64,000 nucleotides of DNA from Helicobacter didelphidarum (GTDB lineage Bacteria > Campylobacterota > Campylobacteria > Campylobacterales > Helicobacteraceae). The stretch lies in the NCBI RefSeq assembly GCF_003364195.1, contig NZ_NXLQ01000008.1, positions 1 to 64,000 of the forward strand. The letters run 5' to 3'. Made by a program: the position numbers and the translations under genes. The notes under the pieces are model-generated. The model made no database searches. It was not told where the DNA came from and saw only the letters and a program-made list of their open reading frames with translations. Below are positions 46,201 through 55,429 of this stretch, one piece after another (position 1 is the stretch's first letter; the number at the start of each line of letters is the position of its first letter).

Positions 46201-49200
46201 GATAGAATCCGCATTAGATTCTATAAAATGGCTAAACTCCTCTTTCACACGCAAGGCACACACATTGTTGAAGTTAGAATCATCAATTTCTTGAAACTTC
46301 ATACTTGATTCTATCCCCACGATTTTACGCAATTTGATAATCTCATTTTGCACGAAATTTTGCATATTCCAATCCGTGTTGCTCCCGCAAATATCCACCG
46401 CAAAATTTTTGAGAATCTGTCCGCCACATTCGCTATGCACGACTTCGGGGTGGAATTGCAAGGCATAAATATTTCGCTCCAAATCCGCAATCGCACAATA
46501 ATGCGTATTGCCAGACTTCGCTAGCTCGATAAATCCACTCGGTATCTCCTCGACTTTGTCCGCATGGCTCATCCACACGATAGAATCTTGCTTCACACCA
46601 TAAAAAAGATTGCGTGTATGGCAAGGATTTTTAGAATCCCTGCCTTGCTCTAAATCCACTTCATTGCTAAGGCTACAAGGCTGATTGAAGTGATGGGGAT
46701 TTTTGCTCAAATCTTTAGAATCTCCACTTCGCCCCCCATAGAGAGTATCGCTCAATTTTGCCTTGAGTGCCATAGAATCTACGCTCAAATGGGCGATATT
46801 CCCCTCTTTTTTTACTCTTTCAAAGCCGAGATTGAGATAGCATTGCAATCCATTTTTGTCCTGCATATCCCAACGCGTCGTGATTGTCGCAATGTGCAAA
46901 AATTCATTTGCCATAATATGCACAAGGAATGCCTCAAGCAAATCCTTGTATGCGACTTGAGTATTCATCGCATAGCATTCAAAATGATTGTCTCGCAACA
47001 CGCCAAAGCCCATCATTTCTTGATTATGAGAATCTACAATGCACTTCACATTTTTGCCATTGCGTATCACATGAGCAATATCCTGCGTGATTTCTTGCAG
47101 GATTTTCTCACCCATAAAGCTATGATTGCTAAGAAAATAGCTTTGCCATTGCGTGAATACACTCTCTTTTTCATTCTTATGTATGGTGTGAAAAGAAAAA
47201 TGATTCAAGTAATGATTGCGCGTATGGCAAGAATCTTTAGAATCTATCGTGTGTCTTACGCTCATATTTCTATTGCTCACTTCATTGCCACAAGTCTTAA
47301 GATATGATTTACGCCATTTATCTTTCTTCAGGGCAAACTCAAAATACACTTCGCCACTCCCCACACTATCGCCCACTTCGCCGACTTTTTGCATTCCTAA
47401 CTTGCGCGCGAGATTCTGTGAAGCGAGGTTATCACTCCTGCAAATCGCATAGAGTTCTTTCGCGCCAAGATGTGCAAAGGCATATTCGCGTAATGCCTCG
47501 CACACCTCAAGTGCATAGCCTTTACTCCAATGAGTTTTTTTCACGATATAGCTAAGCTCCAAATGCTCTTTGTAATGCAATCCAGCCTGTCCTATCATCT
47601 CGCCACTATGAGGCTCGATAATGGCAAAATAGCCCACGCCATATCGTGCGTAGTTTTCTTTCTCATGCTGAATCCAACGCTTGACTTCCCTATCATCAAA
47701 ATCCTCTATCCACGCCCACATCGTCTCTTTATCACTTAGAATCTTTTTGAGTTCTGCGAAGTCATTATCATTGAAACATCGCAAAATCGTGCGTTTGGTT
47801 GCAAGAAAAATATCGCTAGATTCTATCTTATGGATTGTTGCCTCTTCTAAGTCTGCAATGTGAGATTCTGCCCCACGAGATTCTATACTATGAGTTCCCT
47901 TATGAGCCACTTCGGACTTTTGTGCTGCAAAAATCAGTTCGGCATTCTTCACATAAAAAAGATAATGTCGCAAATCCTCGCCCTTGTAGTTCTTAATATT
48001 CTCGCCAACAAGACGCATTCCTAGCTTCCTAGCGACTTTCATTGAGGCGAAATTATCATCTTTGATGAGGCAATACACCTCACTTAGCCCAAGATTTGCA
48101 AACGCATAATCCCTACACATTTCCGCACATTCTAACGCATAGCCCTTGCCCCAATGACTCCGCCTCAAAATATAGCCAATCTCAACAACTCGCCTTTTTT
48201 GCACACCCTCCAAGCTAATCTCCGTATAGTTCAGCCCACAAGTGCCGATGAGCTTGCCACTTTGCGTCTCTATCATCGCCCAAGTGCCAATGCCATCACG
48301 CTCATATCGCACAAACTGCTGCTCTAGCCACTTTTGCACCTCATCATCGCTAAAGCTATGTCCCCACGCATACATCACAGATTCATCGCTTAGAATCTGC
48401 TTTAGCTCCGCGAAATCGCTTTGCCTAAACTCACGCAATATCGTGCGTTTGGTTTGCAAAATCACTTTTTGTCCCCATGCACTGCCCTTAGAATCCTGCC
48501 CCTGCATATATGCACCTTTTGAAGCATTGTGTGAAGTCCAAGATTCTATAATGGATTGTAGTTTGGGCTTTGAAATCTCTAAAAATAGCATAGGATAAGG
48601 GCGTGAGCCACTATCAAGCGCACTTCTCCCCACAATCTCAAAACCCAAATCCTGATAGAATCTTAAGGCGTCTGTGTTTTGTTCATTACAAGAAACCTTG
48701 ATAGTTTGAAAGACACTTAAGCCCTGCTTATACGCCTCTGCGATAAGAGCCTTGCCAACGCCTTGATGCAACGCACGCGGTGAGACAAAAAGCATTTCTA
48801 TATTCTTAGAATCTATACCGATAAATCCCACAATCTCATCTTTTTGCCACATTTCACGCCCATTCTCTCGCCTCGCCACAATCACAAATACGCTCTCTAA
48901 GCCCTCTTTCAGCTCATCTCTAAGGTTTGCAATATCGCTTTCTTTGATAAAGCTATGCGTCGCACGCATAGAATCTTCCCACAAAGTAATGAGAGATTTT
49001 TTGATACTCTTAGCGTTTGGAAGTGCGCGTAATGCAGCACATTGAAAAGGTTTAGAATCTGCGTGGATAGTGTGATTTTGTGATACGAATTTCTCCAAAA
49101 ACACCATTTCTATATCATTTTCTACCAATTTCTTTGCATACTGCTTGTAGCCGAGTTTCTCATATCGTTTGATATTCTCAACGCTCTTTGCACTCGTAAA

Positions 49201-50139
49201 AATCTCATATCGCTTCGCTGGAAGACATCGCTCAAGCTCCGCAATCATCGCCTTTGCCAAGCCATTGCCCGCATATTGAGGGGCGACAAAAAGTTTGCCA
49301 ATATGTGCCGTCTCATCACGCACGCATCCTCGCACACTGCCCACAATCGCATCATTATGAACGCATTTGATAAATATGTGGGTTTGAAACTCCTCCTTGA
49401 TACTCGCCAAATCCTGCGTGAGTGGCTCAATATCAAGCCTCCCTACGCGTTCTGCCTCCGGGATAAAGGCTGTGTGTTGCAAATTGAGAATCTCCTCTAA
49501 ATCCGCTTCACTCGCCTTTGTGATAACAAAATCGCCACTTGCCCTAAGAATCTCGCATTGATGATGAATCCCTTGCTCGTAACTCCCCCGCTGATGAGAC
49601 AAACAATCTCGCTTGGTGCTTTGAGAATCTGTATTGCACAAAGTGAGATTTGAGGCTACATAATGGGGATTTCGCGTGAAAGAATGTGTGGCATTTCTAC
49701 AAGCATTTGTGCTGTGAAAATCTCTATGGATAGAATCTGCGTGGATAGAATCCCCTCGCCCGATATATGTGTGTGCGTTTTGAGAATCCCCATTCACACG
49801 CTCGACAATCTCTAGCACTGCCTTGCCGAACTCCTGTGCCTCCGCCCGCACGACACGACCGCCGAAAAAATCCGCTATATACTGCATACCATAGCAGATT
49901 CCAAGCACGGGGATACCTAGCTCAAACACCCTCGAATCTGGCTTGTAGGCGTCCTTTTCATACACACTTGCGGGACCACCGCTTAGGATTATCCCTTTTG
50001 GATTGCGTGCGCGGATAGAATCTAGCTTCTCAAAATATGGCACGATTTCGGTATAGACGCCATATTCCCGCAGTCGCCTAGCGATTAATTGTGTGTATTG
50101 ACTCCCAAAGTCTAAGACTAAAATTTGCACTTGATTCAT
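43282..50139 (-). CDS. guaA: GMP synthase fused with GNAT acetyltransferase-like modules and 3-methyladenine DNA glycosylase I
   Basis: 2285 residues in one uninterrupted frame, about four times normal. GMP synthase core: glutaminase part 1 (1-112; SGGPASVY, nucleophile Cys82 in GICYGMQ), part 2 (1175-1276; [12 protein letters not shown], catalytic [12 protein letters not shown] at 1226-1237), ATP-pyrophosphatase (1985-2285; P-loop SGGVDSS 1993-1999, end KPPGTIEWE). The core sums to ~510 residues, with all catalytic motifs present. Insert A (113-1174) carries five GNAT-like modules; insert B (1277-1984) carries two more plus TagI. Start ATG follows AAAGGAT. Joining linkers are Ser/His/Asn-rich. 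G+C is clearly above the flanks. The enzyme amidates XMP to GMP; the added modules' roles are unknown. Confidence 0.93.
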   Translation of the reverse strand: MNQVQILVLDFGSQYTQLIARRLREYGVYTEIVPYFEKLDSIRARNPKGIILSGGPASVYEKDAYKPDSRVFELGIPVLGICYGMQYIADFFGGRVVRAEAQEFGKAVLEIVERVNGDSQNAHTYIGRGDSIHADSIHRDFHSTNACRNATHSFTRNPHYVASNLTLCNTDSQSTKRDCLSHQRGSYEQGIHHQCEILRASGDFVITKASEADLEEILNLQHTAFIPEAERVGRLDIEPLTQDLASIKEEFQTHIFIKCVHNDAIVGSVRGCVRDETAHIGKLFVAPQYAGNGLAKAMIAELERCLPAKRYEIFTSAKSVENIKRYEKLGYKQYAKKLVENDIEMVFLEKFVSQNHTIHADSKPFQCAALRALPNAKSIKKSLITLWEDSMRATHSFIKESDIANLRDELKEGLESVFVIVARRENGREMWQKDEIVGFIGIDSKNIEMLFVSPRALHQGVGKALIAEAYKQGLSVFQTIKVSCNEQNTDALRFYQDLGFEIVGRSALDSGSRPYPMLFLEISKPKLQSIIESWTSHNASKGAYMQGQDSKGSAWGQKVILQTKRTILREFRQSDFAELKQILSDESVMYAWGHSFSDDEVQKWLEQQFVRYERDGIGTWAMIETQSGKLIGTCGLNYTEISLEGVQKRRVVEIGYILRRSHWGKGYALECAEMCRDYAFANLGLSEVYCLIKDDNFASMKVARKLGMRLVGENIKNYKGEDLRHYLFYVKNAELIFAAQKSEVAHKGTHSIESRGAESHIADLEEATIHKIESSDIFLATKRTILRCFNDNDFAELKKILSDKETMWAWIEDFDDREVKRWIQHEKENYARYGVGYFAIIEPHSGEMIGQAGLHYKEHLELSYIVKKTHWSKGYALEVCEALREYAFAHLGAKELYAICRSDNLASQNLARKLGMQKVGEVGDSVGSGEVYFEFALKKDKWRKSYLKTCGNEVSNRNMSVRHTIDSKDSCHTRNHYLNHFSFHTIHKNEKESVFTQWQSYFLSNHSFMGEKILQEITQDIAHVIRNGKNVKCIVDSHNQEMMGFGVLRDNHFECYAMNTQVAYKDLLEAFLVHIMANEFLHIATITTRWDMQDKNGLQCYLNLGFERVKKEGNIAHLSVDSMALKAKLSDTLYGGRSGDSKDLSKNPHHFNQPCSLSNEVDLEQGRDSKNPCHTRNLFYGVKQDSIVWMSHADKVEEIPSGFIELAKSGNTHYCAIADLERNIYALQFHPEVVHSECGGQILKNFAVDICGSNTDWNMQNFVQNEIIKLRKIVGIESSMKFQEIDDSNFNNVCALRVKEEFSHFIESNADSINEAKQVGYWKARAIYADDTLVGFCMYDYVAIEDRVWIDRFMIDEKFSNKGIGGVAFRTLLRRIFAEFGKDEIYLSTYDENIVAMGFYAKIGFQKNGERDRNNEAVMVLKRVDFERSESANRASKGEIQKRIPYKKNPQNTPRLDTKRLILRRFEASDLRAIFEIYSDEATNVYLPCFVCENLAQAQNIFAQKYQAIYAKKQGYKYAICLKNENIPIGYVHIECEPPYDLGYALRSEFWGNGYAFEALSAVLDEARENLPYISATHDIQNTKSGALMCRLGMPRYYAYKEHWQPKNKEVVFCYHQFNFAQNVEIYRGYLTKYELIEEYDEECYCDTCVRDLESHNIESQATQDSHTESQTSAMAHSCKKDSVRSEKIHNDFVRCEWARAKNPDDERLYQHYHDNEWGVPLHDDNKLFELLVLEGMQAGLSWLTILKKRKAFRKAFDDFNPAIVAKYDEAKITELMANEGIIRNRKKIESAIHNAKVFLEIQSEFGSFSHYIWGFVGGKPIDNCPRTIADLPPRTPLSDTISKDLQKRGFTFVGSTIMYAFMQSMGMVNDHIESCVCRRKMRDSIDEFITPQDSVNDTRQNIFDEKLGLRSCEQGDKTRASIDEASDKFVSIKPQDSENTDRQSILELKSSQRKGANEAYEDILRSEADLRCGDLSLKDEPSKPCKVLCAVSGGVDSSVVATLLYRAIGERLIPVFVDTGLLRLGEREAVEKMFRENLRVPLITIDAKEVFLGKLRGVREPETKRKIIGETFIEVFEKEARKHNTNGEIKFLAQGTLYPDVIESVSVKGPSKTIKSHHNVGGLPEWMKFKLIEPLRELFKDEVRALGRELGMPESMLMRHPFPGPGLAIRIMGEVNEADLELLKRADSIFIEELRNKGYYDSVWQAFCVLLNVKSVGVMGDNRTYDNTICVRAVEALDGMTATFAHLPHDFLEGVANRIINEVEGINRVVYDITSKPPGTIEWE
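44188..46311 (-). other. guaA insert B: two acetyltransferase-like modules and TagI
   Basis: GNAT6 1278-1423 ([18 protein letters not shown]; SpeG/Blt-like), GNAT7 1455-1617 ([12 protein letters not shown]; RimL-like), then a DNA-3-methyladenine glycosylase I module ~1693-1880. The Tag module keeps the zinc ligand pattern (Cys in VRCEWA, His in [10 protein letters not shown], then His and Cys in NDHIESC), the base pocket in [17 protein letters not shown] and [15 protein letters not shown], so it looks complete. It lies in the linker between glutaminase and synthetase. Tag removes alkylated adenine from DNA, with no known link to GMP synthesis. Confidence 0.87.
46615..49803 (-). other. guaA insert A: five acetyltransferase-like modules inside the glutaminase domain
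   Basis: Approximate modules by residue: GNAT1 203-349 ([16 protein letters not shown]), GNAT2 380-523 ([19 protein letters not shown]), GNAT3 561-735 and GNAT4 778-937 (RimL-like, [10 protein letters not shown] and [10 protein letters not shown], similar over their length and so a tandem duplication), and a degenerate GNAT5 993-1120 with no QxxGxG. GNAT4 has Ser for the first Gly of the CoA-binding loop. Insertion falls between VLEI and LFYGVKQ, a surface loop in ordinary GuaA. Substrates could be small amines, proteins or antibiotics; nothing in sequence decides. Confidence 0.85.
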
Positions 50140-50236
50140 AAATTATCCTTTTAAAATTGGAGATTCACTCTGATTGTGTGTATTGCTATCCTTGTTCCTC
50201 TAAAGATTTTATAATAACTCATTGAATATCTCACTT
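50032..50236 (-). repeat. guaA leader/5'-end repeat, copy A (at the complete gene)
   Basis: This copy runs from the last codon of the DpnA-like gene (AAGTGAGATATTC on the minus strand) through the leader to codon ~36 of guaA. It equals copy B except for one base and a 27-bp insertion missing here. It carries an A+T-rich leader with TTATTATAAAAT and the AAAGGAT ribosome site. Confidence 0.92.
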
Positions 50237-51064
50237 TGATATTGATTTCATACTAACTAGATCTTTGATTTTAGTTTCTACAATACCAAAACTAGAATCT
50301 AGCTCCTGTTTCCTTGCTTGTGAAATTGCGATATATTCACTTTCTTTTTCTATCCCTACAAACTTCCTTCCCAAGAGATTTGCCGCGATACCTGTCGTAG
50401 AACTTCCACTAAAAGGATCGCAAATAAGAGAATCTTGATTGCTCGCCATAAGAATTAAACGCACCAACAGATTTAAGGGCTTTTGTGTCGGGTGCTTACC
50501 ATTTCTCTTCTCCCAAGGAGCGATAGCTGGAAAAGTCCAAACATCACGCATTTGCTTATTACAATTTAGCTTTTTTAGAATCTCATAATTAAAAATATGC
50601 TTATGTTTATGACTCTTCTTTGCCCAAATGATCTGCTCTGTGGAATGGGTAAGATAACGACAGCTAAAATTAGGTGGTGGGTTGGTCTTTTGCCAAGTGA
50701 TAATATTAAGAATCTTAAAGTCAAGCTTTTGCAAAGCAGTGCCAAGTGAAAAAATATTATGATAAGTGCCACTTATAAGGATACTTCCTGTGTCCTTAAG
50801 TGCGATCTTTGCATTACATAACCACTGCATATTAAATCTATCAATATCACCATTATTTTTATCCCACTGCCCCTTATTTACGCTCACAATCTTACCGCTT
50901 TGAATAGTAAGCCCATCGTTTGAGAGAAAATAAGGCGGATCGGCAAAAACGAGATCAAACTTATTCTCAAAATGTGGCAAAATCTCATTACAATCACCTT
51001 GATAAAGTGAGAAAAGGGAATCATTACTTGCAAATGCAAGAGAAGCTGAGTTATTATGTATCAT
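50231..51064 (-). CDS. DpnA/M.HpyAIII-like N6-adenine DNA methyltransferase (predicted GATC)
   Basis: 277 residues. Motif IV DPPYFLSNDG followed by SVNKGQWDKNNG, the hallmark of DpnA-type beta-class methylases, then LTHSTEQIIWAKK, GKHPTQKPLNLLVRLI and late SAM motif CDPFSGSSTTG. The gene overlaps the end of the DpnII-like endonuclease by 11 bases. This R-then-M layout resembles the H. pylori HpyAIII (GATC) pair. Its last codon and stop (AAG TGA) are part of the guaA repeat, so its 3' end coincides with the junction. Confidence 0.88.
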   Translation of the reverse strand: MIHNNSASLAFASNDSLFSLYQGDCNEILPHFENKFDLVFADPPYFLSNDGLTIQSGKIVSVNKGQWDKNNGDIDRFNMQWLCNAKIALKDTGSILISGTYHNIFSLGTALQKLDFKILNIITWQKTNPPPNFSCRYLTHSTEQIIWAKKSHKHKHIFNYEILKKLNCNKQMRDVWTFPAIAPWEKRNGKHPTQKPLNLLVRLILMASNQDSLICDPFSGSSTTGIAANLLGRKFVGIEKESEYIAISQARKQELDSSFGIVETKIKDLVSMKSISK

Positions 51065-51899
51065 TTTTTATCTTTCGTATTAAGTCATCAATATTACTTA
51101 GATTGTAAATCTCTACACTCTTGTATGCTTCTTGAAGTTTATTTTTAGCCGATAACCAGCCTTGTCCATCAGTTATCCAAATAAATTCATATTGAGTGAG
51201 ACTTGTAAATTTAGGAGTGATCTCTTGATACGATCTTGCTGTTTCGTTGAGCTTACTTCCACTACTTGCATAAAAATTGCATTCTATACAATATCTCTTC
51301 TCTTGAGTAAAAATCACAAAATCAAACTTTTTTATATCATCACCAAAGATTTTATGAAGCTCCTCAAACTCTGCTACATTCACTTGCTCCCTAAAGTCCA
51401 AATGGGATTGTGTGAATATTTGACGAAGTGTAGATTCCATAAGATTACCACTACGATTTTTCCTCGCATTTGTATCAAAACCCACTTCAATACCGAAGAC
51501 AAAATCATTTAAATCTTTAATCTTTTTATCACAAAAAATATCTATCAAACCACTTTCACAAATAAACTCATAAATCTTTTGGGGGTTAGTGAAATACAGG
51601 TTCATTTCACTTTGATTTGAAAAAGAATCTAAAAGCAATTCACACTCATCACGCACTGCGATAAGTATATGTAAAATACTAAATGCCTTAGAATATTCCT
51701 TAAACAACCGCTCAATACACTGAAGCATTTCACTTTGAGGCTTGCCGAGTAAAAAATTAAGATGATTAAGTGAGATACTAATCTCATCGCGTTTCCTAAG
51801 ACATTTTTCCCAATCCACATAGAATCTAAGATTTCTATTTGTCGGTTTTAGAGTCAATAGAAACTGCTCAAATGGCATAATATTTGGACTATCTTGCAT
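51054..51899 (-). CDS. DpnII/MboI-family type II restriction endonuclease
   Basis: 281 residues from the ATG at 51899 (AAGGA seven bases upstream); a longer frame starts inside the guaA repeat and is not preferred. Features: [18 protein letters not shown], then [19 protein letters not shown], giving D...ExN/C-type catalytic residues, and [16 protein letters not shown]. These are the conserved blocks of DpnII-family enzymes cutting GATC. With the adjacent methylase it forms a two-gene system placed between guaA 5'-end copies B and A. Confidence 0.88.
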   Translation of the reverse strand: MQDSPNIMPFEQFLLTLKPTNRNLRFYVDWEKCLRKRDEISISLNHLNFLLGKPQSEMLQCIERLFKEYSKAFSILHILIAVRDECELLLDSFSNQSEMNLYFTNPQKIYEFICESGLIDIFCDKKIKDLNDFVFGIEVGFDTNARKNRSGNLMESTLRQIFTQSHLDFREQVNVAEFEELHKIFGDDIKKFDFVIFTQEKRYCIECNFYASSGSKLNETARSYQEITPKFTSLTQYEFIWITDGQGWLSAKNKLQEAYKSVEIYNLSNIDDLIRKIKNDT

Positions 51900-51939
51900 T
51901 GCTTTTCCTTGACTCATTTTTATGCAAATATTCGCCTTG

Positions 51940-52171
51940 AAAATATGGCACGATTTCGGTATAGACGCCATATTCACGCAGTCGCCTAGCGATTAATTGT
52001 GTGTATTGACTCCCAAAACAAGCTTGAGCGAAGTTTCTTGTAAAGTCTAAGACTAAAATTTGCACTTGATTCATAAATTATCCTTTTAAAATTGGAGATT
52101 CACTCTGATTGTGTGTATTGCTATCCTTGTTCCTCTAAAGATTTTATAATAACTCATTGAATATCTCACTT
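51940..52171 (-). repeat. guaA leader/5'-end repeat, copy B
   Basis: 232 bp: copy A plus 27 bp. It begins at the last codon of the TdeIII-like gene (AAGTGAGATATTC) and ends after codons for the PYF of EIVPYF, then breaks to unrelated sequence leading into the DpnII-like gene. It encodes an abortive 61-residue peptide starting [11 protein letters not shown], with TRNFAQACF inserted before GSQYTQLIA. It retains the leader and ribosome site, so it may be translated. Confidence 0.92.
52019..52045. repeat. 27-bp insertion in guaA copies B and C (second copy at 54719-54745)
   Basis: Relative to copy A the insertion is 24 bp, starting ACAAGCTTGAG and ending TTTCTTGT, flanked by AAA on both sides. 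The ends ACAAG/CTTGT are inverted repeats and the AAA could be a 3-bp target duplication. It preserves frame, adding nine residues. The identical insertion is at 54719-54745. Confidence 0.85.
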
Positions 52172-52933
52172 CGTGTTGAATCTAGCAAAATATTCATCAA
52201 TTTCAGCTCTCATCTCAATTCCTACTTCTTCAAAAGCACCTAAAAGCATTTCATAGCTCCCATTTCCACCGATAAAATCCCAAAACTCCTTTGCAACTTT
52301 GAGTTCAAAATCTAAATCTAGCATTCCTGCCATAGTCCATCGTTCATAAGGCTTTGGTTCATAGGGATTATAAGGGATAGCGATAAGCGTATGAATCTCT
52401 GCATTTGGATTTGCATAAGCATAGCTTGCCACCCAAGTAAGCAATGTGCGTTTAAATTCCTTAAAACCACCTTTGTTTGGTTTAGCTGTCTTTATATCAA
52501 TTAAATATACACTCTTGTCTTTTTGAAGCAATAAATCTATCTTTGTAGGTTTGATTGTAGAAATCTCACCACTATGTGCTACACGCAAAATTCTCTCTAT
52601 TTCATTGCATTTGTTCGGCTTTACCCTTCCACTTTCTAGGTTATCCATAATATCTTGAATTACTCGCTGTGCTTCTCTGGTGATAGTTTCTCCTGCAAAG
52701 GCTTGACGCGTGATATTATCAAACTTCGCTAATCCCAATTCTTCTGCCACAGGCTCAAAAATACTTGTCCCAAAATTTGTATTCAGGCTTTGAATAAAAC
52801 TATATAGTGCCATTCTATCCCTACCTAAAAGTCTCGTGTGAAAAGGCATATATGAAGTTTCTGGCGTGTAATTACTAAATTTTTGTCTCAACGCATTTTT
52901 AAGGCGATTTTTGATGTTTTGCTTTATTTGCAT
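52166..52933 (-). CDS. TdeIII-family type II restriction endonuclease (predicted GGNCC)
   Basis: 255 residues, ATG after AAGGG. Conserved blocks of the TdeIII family: MPFHTRLLGRDRMALYSFIQ, GTSIFEPVAEELG, and the catalytic stretch KIDLLLQKDKSVYLIDIKTA, where D...DxK forms the PD-(D/E)xK site. TdeIII cuts GGNCC, so the same site is expected. It follows its methylase by 17 bases and its last codon lies in the guaA repeat. Confidence 0.85.
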   Translation of the reverse strand: MQIKQNIKNRLKNALRQKFSNYTPETSYMPFHTRLLGRDRMALYSFIQSLNTNFGTSIFEPVAEELGLAKFDNITRQAFAGETITREAQRVIQDIMDNLESGRVKPNKCNEIERILRVAHSGEISTIKPTKIDLLLQKDKSVYLIDIKTAKPNKGGFKEFKRTLLTWVASYAYANPNAEIHTLIAIPYNPYEPKPYERWTMAGMLDLDFELKVAKEFWDFIGGNGSYEMLLGAFEEVGIEMRAEIDEYFARFNTK

Positions 52934-52950
52934 AGATTTTCCCTTATTTT

Positions 52951-54585
52951 TTAACTTGAGCCTTGTTTATCTTTCAAATGAAATATACTTTCATTATATT
53001 TGTTTTTATCCTTTTCACTTCGATTAAGCACAGGTCTATCATATCGATTGACAATCTCCATTCCTGCAAGTTCTGCTATCTTTGGATAGAGATTAAATTT
53101 ATCATTTGCAACCAAAAAAATATTGTAATTTTCTTTTAAGAATCTTTTTGCATTGCGAAGCACTTTTGCAATATTTTGAGCATATTTCTCTTGTGCTACC
53201 TTCCCTTGCCCTTCACTCATCTTACCAATCTCTTGCTTATCGTTACGAGGAAGTGTAAAAATATCATACGCATATGCGTGTTGTTCGTGATAATCAATCA
53301 GTCCCACATAAGGTGGTGAGCTAAAGATTCCTGCAATTTTTTGAGATTCTAGCAAATCCCCAAATTGTGTATCGAATTTCATAACTTCTGCTAGAATATT
53401 GATATTTGTAGAATCCCCATTCAAACAAACCTGCCTTGTATCTGTCTTTAATCTTGCAAATTCCTTCAAACGCTTCAGTGTATCCTGGCTATAACTTTTC
53501 CACCACTTCAAAATACTAAAAAGAGGCTTACAAATTCTACCGTGCTTATGACAATAATAAGTCTGTGTAATAGGTGTAAGCAAGGTCGCCAAATCTGAAT
53601 GCGTTGTTGCCCTACACGAACGAGCAGTGCGACTTAAAATAATCATCAAAATATCTTGTAACTCTTGTGGAGATTGTGCTATCCCATCTCTTAAATACAT
53701 AATCTCGCATTTGATAGAATCTAAATACCATTTTTCAAAAAAACTTACTTCATTATTTACTATTTGAATATTAATATTATATTTTTTTACCAAATCATTA
53801 TAGATTTCTAAAAATTCCTGCTCTTTTTCTCTCCCATAAGATTTTTCATCAATCTCACCTAAAACAACCTTTCTTTTAAACTCTTTGTTTGGGAAAAACT
53901 TTTGATTAAATTCACTTAATTTTTCATTCAAGATTTGCTCAAACTCTACAATTTGATTTTGTTGTATATGAGATTCTAGAATCTTTGTCAATCTCAAAAT
54001 TTCATACTCTAAATTTCCCATATCATAATCTCGCACTTTTACATTTGCAAGTATTGTATTAAAAATCGATATATCCACACCAATAGCGTGCATTCCTAGT
54101 TCATTTGCCACACTCAATGTCGTCCCACTCCCGCAAAATGGGTCAAGCACAATATCGCTTCGCTTAAACACAGCCTCTCTCTTTATAGAATCAACATGTG
54201 AATCCAAGAAATACTCTGCAAGTTGCGGGATAAACTTGCCTTTATACGGGTGCAATCTATGGATATGCTTCGTCGTTTCAGCCTCTTTGCATTGTGCGAA
54301 AGAAAGTGGATTATTCAAATGAGGTTTTGTGGTAAATAGCGTGTCATAATAGGCTTTTAACTCATCTTTATGAATGAGATTTTCACTTTTGATGACATTA
54401 TTAACCCTTATGAAATTTTTATTGGAGGTTTGCTTTATAATTTGTGCATGATTAGCTATTTTGCCATAATTTAAAAGATAGATAATATTATTGCTCGTTA
54501 CATTTTTGCCCAAATATTCACTCGCCCAAAGTGCTGCTTGTTTGGGGGTAAGAAATAAATCAGAATCTTGTTTTGCTTGTGTCAT
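52951..54585 (-). CDS. Type II DNA methyltransferase partner of the TdeIII-like enzyme
   Basis: 544 residues. The N-terminal ~60 residues look like a DNA-binding segment ([14 protein letters not shown]). Then [22 protein letters not shown] motif first ([20 protein letters not shown]), a long middle region, and the catalytic motif late as [23 protein letters not shown] with this order suggests a methylase of exocyclic amino groups, probably N4-cytosine, consistent with a GGNCC system. The ATG at 54585 lies 26 bases inside the abortive guaA peptide frame of copy C, with AGGAATTTT upstream. Confidence 0.85.
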   Translation of the reverse strand: MTQAKQDSDLFLTPKQAALWASEYLGKNVTSNNIIYLLNYGKIANHAQIIKQTSNKNFIRVNNVIKSENLIHKDELKAYYDTLFTTKPHLNNPLSFAQCKEAETTKHIHRLHPYKGKFIPQLAEYFLDSHVDSIKREAVFKRSDIVLDPFCGSGTTLSVANELGMHAIGVDISIFNTILANVKVRDYDMGNLEYEILRLTKILESHIQQNQIVEFEQILNEKLSEFNQKFFPNKEFKRKVVLGEIDEKSYGREKEQEFLEIYNDLVKKYNINIQIVNNEVSFFEKWYLDSIKCEIMYLRDGIAQSPQELQDILMIILSRTARSCRATTHSDLATLLTPITQTYYCHKHGRICKPLFSILKWWKSYSQDTLKRLKEFARLKTDTRQVCLNGDSTNINILAEVMKFDTQFGDLLESQKIAGIFSSPPYVGLIDYHEQHAYAYDIFTLPRNDKQEIGKMSEGQGKVAQEKYAQNIAKVLRNAKRFLKENYNIFLVANDKFNLYPKIAELAGMEIVNRYDRPVLNRSEKDKNKYNESIFHLKDKQGSS

Positions 54586-54630
54586 AGTTTAAAATTCCTG
54601 TTTGTTTCGGGATTTTTCGTGCGAATAGAT

Positions 54631-54786
54631 CTAGCTTCTCAAAATATGGCACGATTTCGGTATAGACGCCATATTCACGCAGTCGCCTAGCGATTAATTG
54701 TGTGTATTGACTCCCAAAACAAGCTTGAGCGAAGTTTCTTGTAAAGTCTAAGACTAAAATTTGCACTTGATTCATAAATTATCCTT
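54631..54786 (-). repeat. guaA 5'-end repeat, copy C (at the ancestral leader)
   Basis: Copy C matches B through the coding part, including the 27-bp insertion, and extends further into guaA (FEKLD) before decaying with a one-base loss ([10 protein letters not shown] against [10 protein letters not shown]). It encodes a 71-residue abortive peptide. Its leader differs from A/B beyond CATAAATTATCCTT, but both leaders share ATATTCAATGANTTATTATA further up, so it is a diverged homologue, probably the native guaA upstream region. Confidence 0.88.
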
Positions 54787-54901
54787 ATGAGAGATTAATG
54801 ATTTAGGCTGATGGTTTGTTCTGATTCCACACATAAAAATTTTTGCCATTTGCTATTATTTTTCTTGCAAAAATTATATAATAATTCATTGAATATTCCT
54901 C

Positions 54902-55138
54902 TCAATTATAGTTTTTGTGTTGGCTGAATCTTTGCTTTTTAGATTCTATCTTGTGTTGTATATCTTTATAGGGTTGGAGAAACTCCTTGCTTTCATGATT
55001 GCTTGGTGTAACATTCCAATTAAAGTCATTTTGAGAAAAGACACTTTGAATCTCATGCCATTCAAGAAAGGCTATTTTCTCACAATCAAATGCCTCTAAG
55101 AATATTAGTGGGAGATTCTCTGCTTTATAAGAGAAAAT
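54902..55138 (-). pseudogene. C-terminal remnant of a gene upstream of guaA
   Basis: An open minus-strand frame of 78 codons with no start codon, bounded upstream by TAA, reads YKAENLPLIFLEAFDCEKIA and on to FLEWHEIQSVFSQNDF, ending QHKNYN-TGA. Its composition is protein-like and unlike the translated spacers nearby. The TGA lies 11 bases before the conserved leader element of copy C. No family recognised. It is probably the tail of the gene that preceded guaA before rearrangement. Confidence 0.45.
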
Positions 55139-55429
55139 TTATAAAAACTACGATACAAACTCTAAAACTACTTAGAGAATATAAAGAGGTATTATAATGT
55201 TTTTAGGAAAGAAGAGGAAGCAAAAAATATAGAATTTACCTAAAAAACATTTGTATTTAGATTCGATATTTTCAGAAAAGTTTGAGATAAGCTTTGTAAG
55301 TTTGTATAGTTTTAGCTTAAGAAACATTACATGCAATAGATTTGACAAGCATAAAGAAAAAAATAAATCGGTTTAATTTTGTAAGGTTGAATTTGTATCA
55401 AGTCCGATATTTTGTTATGATGTGATATT
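55139..55429. other. Intergenic region right of the guaA locus
   Basis: About 290 AT-rich bases downstream of tatC. No gene was recognised; a TATAAT-like element at ~55190 faces a 10-codon frame only. Confidence 0.4.

Noticed and set aside
50032-54786. guaA repeats as an integrative element att site with an integrase-driven island
   Set aside because: No integrase, recombinase or transposase is present, and repeats of ~150-230 bp at the gene's 5' end fit long target duplication by recombination better than a short att core.
54917-55099. 60-codon + strand frame right of the guaA locus
   Set aside because: It is antisense to a more protein-like minus-strand remnant (54902-55138), and its translation is hydrophobic without a ribosome site.
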